A DNA stretch of 23,230 nucleotides from UBA8653 sp963978155 (GTDB lineage: Bacteria > Planctomycetota > Phycisphaerae > Phycisphaerales > SM1A02). Shown here piece after piece: positions 21,718-23,230 of the stretch. Under the pieces are notes generated by a model. It did no database searches. It had not been told where the DNA came from and worked only from the letters and a program-made list of their open reading frames with translations. The position numbers and the translations under genes were made by a program. The stretch is from positions 1 through 23,230 of the forward strand of contig CAXBRK010000026.1 of NCBI GenBank assembly GCA_963978155.1, written 5' to 3'. Every line of letters starts with the position of its first letter. The first letter of the stretch is position 1.

Positions 21718-23230
21718 ATGCGACGCCAGATCACCGCCGTTCTTTTCACCCTGTTCGCGCTCTCCGGGGCCCACGGTCAAGCCACTTTTGGCACGGCCTC
21801 TGACCCCATCACCGGTGCGATGCTGGAGCGATGGTTCTCTGAGCTGGACCTCAGCCAACCCCAACGTCAAGCGGTGGACCAGCTGCACGCCGTGTACCTG
21901 GAAGAATTCGCGGACGTTCGCGGAGATGAGATCGAAGATGTGGCGGGACGAGGCGGCATCTTTGGCGCGATTTTTGGCGGGGGCGATGTCAACGCCATGT
22001 TCCGCGACATTGACCAACTTCGCGATGAGATTGAAGACGTCGATGAGAACTTCATCGAGCAAATTCGTCCACTGCTGTCGGCCAATCAAGTCCCCACCCT
22101 CGATCGAGTCGCCGCCCGCCGTGACCGAGTGCGCCGCGCTGGTGGCCCACTGGCGCTGCTTCGGTTTGCCAACCCCGCAGGCCTGGCCGACCTCTCGGCC
22201 TTGGTTCCCGTCTCACGCCTTTCCGACCCAAACGTTGGGCCGATTCTGAATGAATACGAAACCGAACTGGCCGACCGATTCGAGCGGCTCGAGCGGGCGG
22301 CAAAAACCGCATTCAACACCTTTGCCGACACCATGGCTGATCTTCGAGAATCCACCGACGACCGACGTGCGATGTTCCAAGAGATGCAAAACGTGATGGC
22401 GGATGCCTCGCTTCCCGTGGTCCGAGAGGCCACTTCCATCTCTGGCTTGCACCGAGAAACCCTTCCTGAACTGGAAATGGCGTTGGGCCAAGACGCGGGT
22501 GACGAACTTCGCGCCGGTTGGCTTGATGCTTGCTATCAAGAAGTCGCTCGAGAAGAAAATCGAGTCCGCCGTCGATTCCTGTCGGCCTTGCAACTCTCGG
22601 ATCTTGACGCTGAAACCCGAAGCTTGGTCGAGGCAACCTGGGCCGATTGGCGCGAGCAACTTCGCACCGCCGCGAAGCCCATGCTTGACGCGGTCGATGC
22701 CACCCGTGCGGAAGCTTCGCTCATGAGCTTCGGTCGGGGCCGTGGTGGGGGCGGCATTCCCGACACCCTTGAAGAGAAACAGGAAACCATTGCCGAGCGC
22801 GCCATCGAAGAATTGACCATGCTGATTGGTGAATCGCGTTACGAGAAGCTCAACGACCGGAACCAACAAGCAGACCGGCGTCGACGTGGTGGCCCGCGCA
22901 TGCAAGCACCGGAACCCAAAGCCACCCTCAAGGTCAAGCCTGGGCCCACCCCGATGACCGTGCTGTTTGACATGGCCATCCCGGCCGAAGGACCGGATGG
23001 ATTCTTGTCTGGGCCCATGGGACTTTCAGCCCTGATGGACGGCATCCGATTTGTGCGCCCCTCCGCGGATGAAAACACCTTCAGCACCGTCCGCACCTTC
23101 CACGAGTCCTATCAACTGGATTGGAACGCTGAAGTCACCGAAGAGCTCAAGCAAATCGTGGAGACCCGCGCGACCCAATGGAACTGGGATCGTGAACGCG
23201 GCCTTGAGGGACCAAGCACTTCCGAAATTG
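21718..23230 (+). CDS. Exported helical-repeat protein, 3' end beyond the window
   Basis: At least 504 aa. GAGGAGGA lies about 6 nt before ATG 21718. MRRQITAVLFTLFALSGAHGQA is a Sec signal peptide, probably cut near residue 20-22. The mature part is highly charged and helical, with three copies of an LS-D/Q-P-type helix near residues 45, 168 and 293, each followed by an L-(S/G)-x6-L helix near 117, 252 and 364 (see findings). Gly/Arg-rich linkers occur at 337-347 (SFGRGRGGGG) and 386-395. From about 400 a different, strand-rich part begins (ATLKVKPGPTPMTVLFDM). I recognise no family; the helices loosely recall periplasmic LTxxQ/Spy-type proteins. The protein is probably periplasmic, with unknown function. 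Confidence 0.75.
   Translation, partial: MRRQITAVLFTLFALSGAHGQATFGTASDPITGAMLERWFSELDLSQPQRQAVDQLHAVYLEEFADVRGDEIEDVAGRGGIFGAIFGGGDVNAMFRDIDQLRDEIEDVDENFIEQIRPLLSANQVPTLDRVAARRDRVRRAGGPLALLRFANPAGLADLSALVPVSRLSDPNVGPILNEYETELADRFERLERAAKTAFNTFADTMADLRESTDDRRAMFQEMQNVMADASLPVVREATSISGLHRETLPELEMALGQDAGDELRAGWLDACYQEVAREENRVRRRFLSALQLSDLDAETRSLVEATWADWREQLRTAAKPMLDAVDATRAEASLMSFGRGRGGGGIPDTLEEKQETIAERAIEELTMLIGESRYEKLNDRNQQADRRRRGGPRMQAPEPKATLKVKPGPTPMTVLFDMAIPAEGPDGFLSGPMGLSALMDGIRFVRPSADENTFSTVRTFHESYQLDWNAEVTEELKQIVETRATQWNWDRERGLEGPSTSEI

Noticed and set aside
1..23230. CRISPR arrays, IS elements, phage genes, toxin-antitoxin or defence cassettes
   Set aside because: No spaced direct repeats, transposase or integrase motifs, or recognisable defence genes were seen on either strand. 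The CPBP protease alone does not indicate a defence system.

Overview
This is a gene-dense, GC-rich window (about 60% by eye) from a Gram-negative bacterium. It encodes an outer-membrane-type DUF481 protein, a SlyX homologue, a lipoprotein and Sec-type signal peptides. A tandem PurS-PurS-PurL fusion, a split str operon, a secreted PNGase F-like protein and a complete leucine-catabolism block fit Planctomycetota, perhaps Phycisphaerae. That assignment is inference and weakly supported. I found no tRNA, rRNA, IS element, prophage or CRISPR array. Almost everything is conserved metabolism and information processing, interrupted by a few unrecognised genes.

Layout. (1) 1-4987, leftward: CPBP intramembrane protease > trpS > mccB (3-methylcrotonyl-CoA carboxylase beta) > methylglutaconyl-CoA hydratase > HMG-CoA lyase, the last running off the left edge. 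The final three are consecutive steps of leucine/isovalerate breakdown. (2) 4986-7279, rightward: trpC > an atypical crotonase > a DUF481 protein. trpC and the CPBP gene diverge from start codons that share bases. (3) 7276-8622, leftward: a DEAD-box helicase with altered motifs, whose stop interlocks with that of the DUF481 gene. (4) 8646-9866, rightward: a small membrane ORF, a strong intrinsic terminator, a 34-codon ORF, and an unrecognised 255-aa gene coupled to it by ATGA. (5) 10026-12264, leftward: a TPP riboswitch controlling thiC and a stop/start-coupled slyX. (6) 12302-13803, rightward: a lipoprotein coupled to rlmE, followed by a long terminator hairpin. (7) 14030-17701, leftward: purSL and purQ, which together make FGAM synthase. 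(8) 17774-20267, rightward: rnhA > PNGase F-like protein > rpsL > rpsG, closed by an intrinsic terminator. (9) 20366-21457, rightward: a ThiF/MoeB-type E1 enzyme. (10) 21501-21638, leftward: a 45-aa putative membrane protein, diverging from a large exported helical-repeat protein that runs off the right edge.

Most gene pairs within a directon are separated by fewer than 45 nt or overlap. Promoters therefore sit at the few divergent gaps: 4986, 8623-8675, 12264-12301, 17702-17773 and 21639-21717. The best regulatory element is the TPP riboswitch of thiC: its core, a TATACT -10 just upstream, and a hairpin able to mask the thiC ribosome binding site are all visible. The least understood parts are 8646-9866, the repeat protein at 21718-23230, and the PNGase F-like gene lodged in a ribosomal protein transcription unit.
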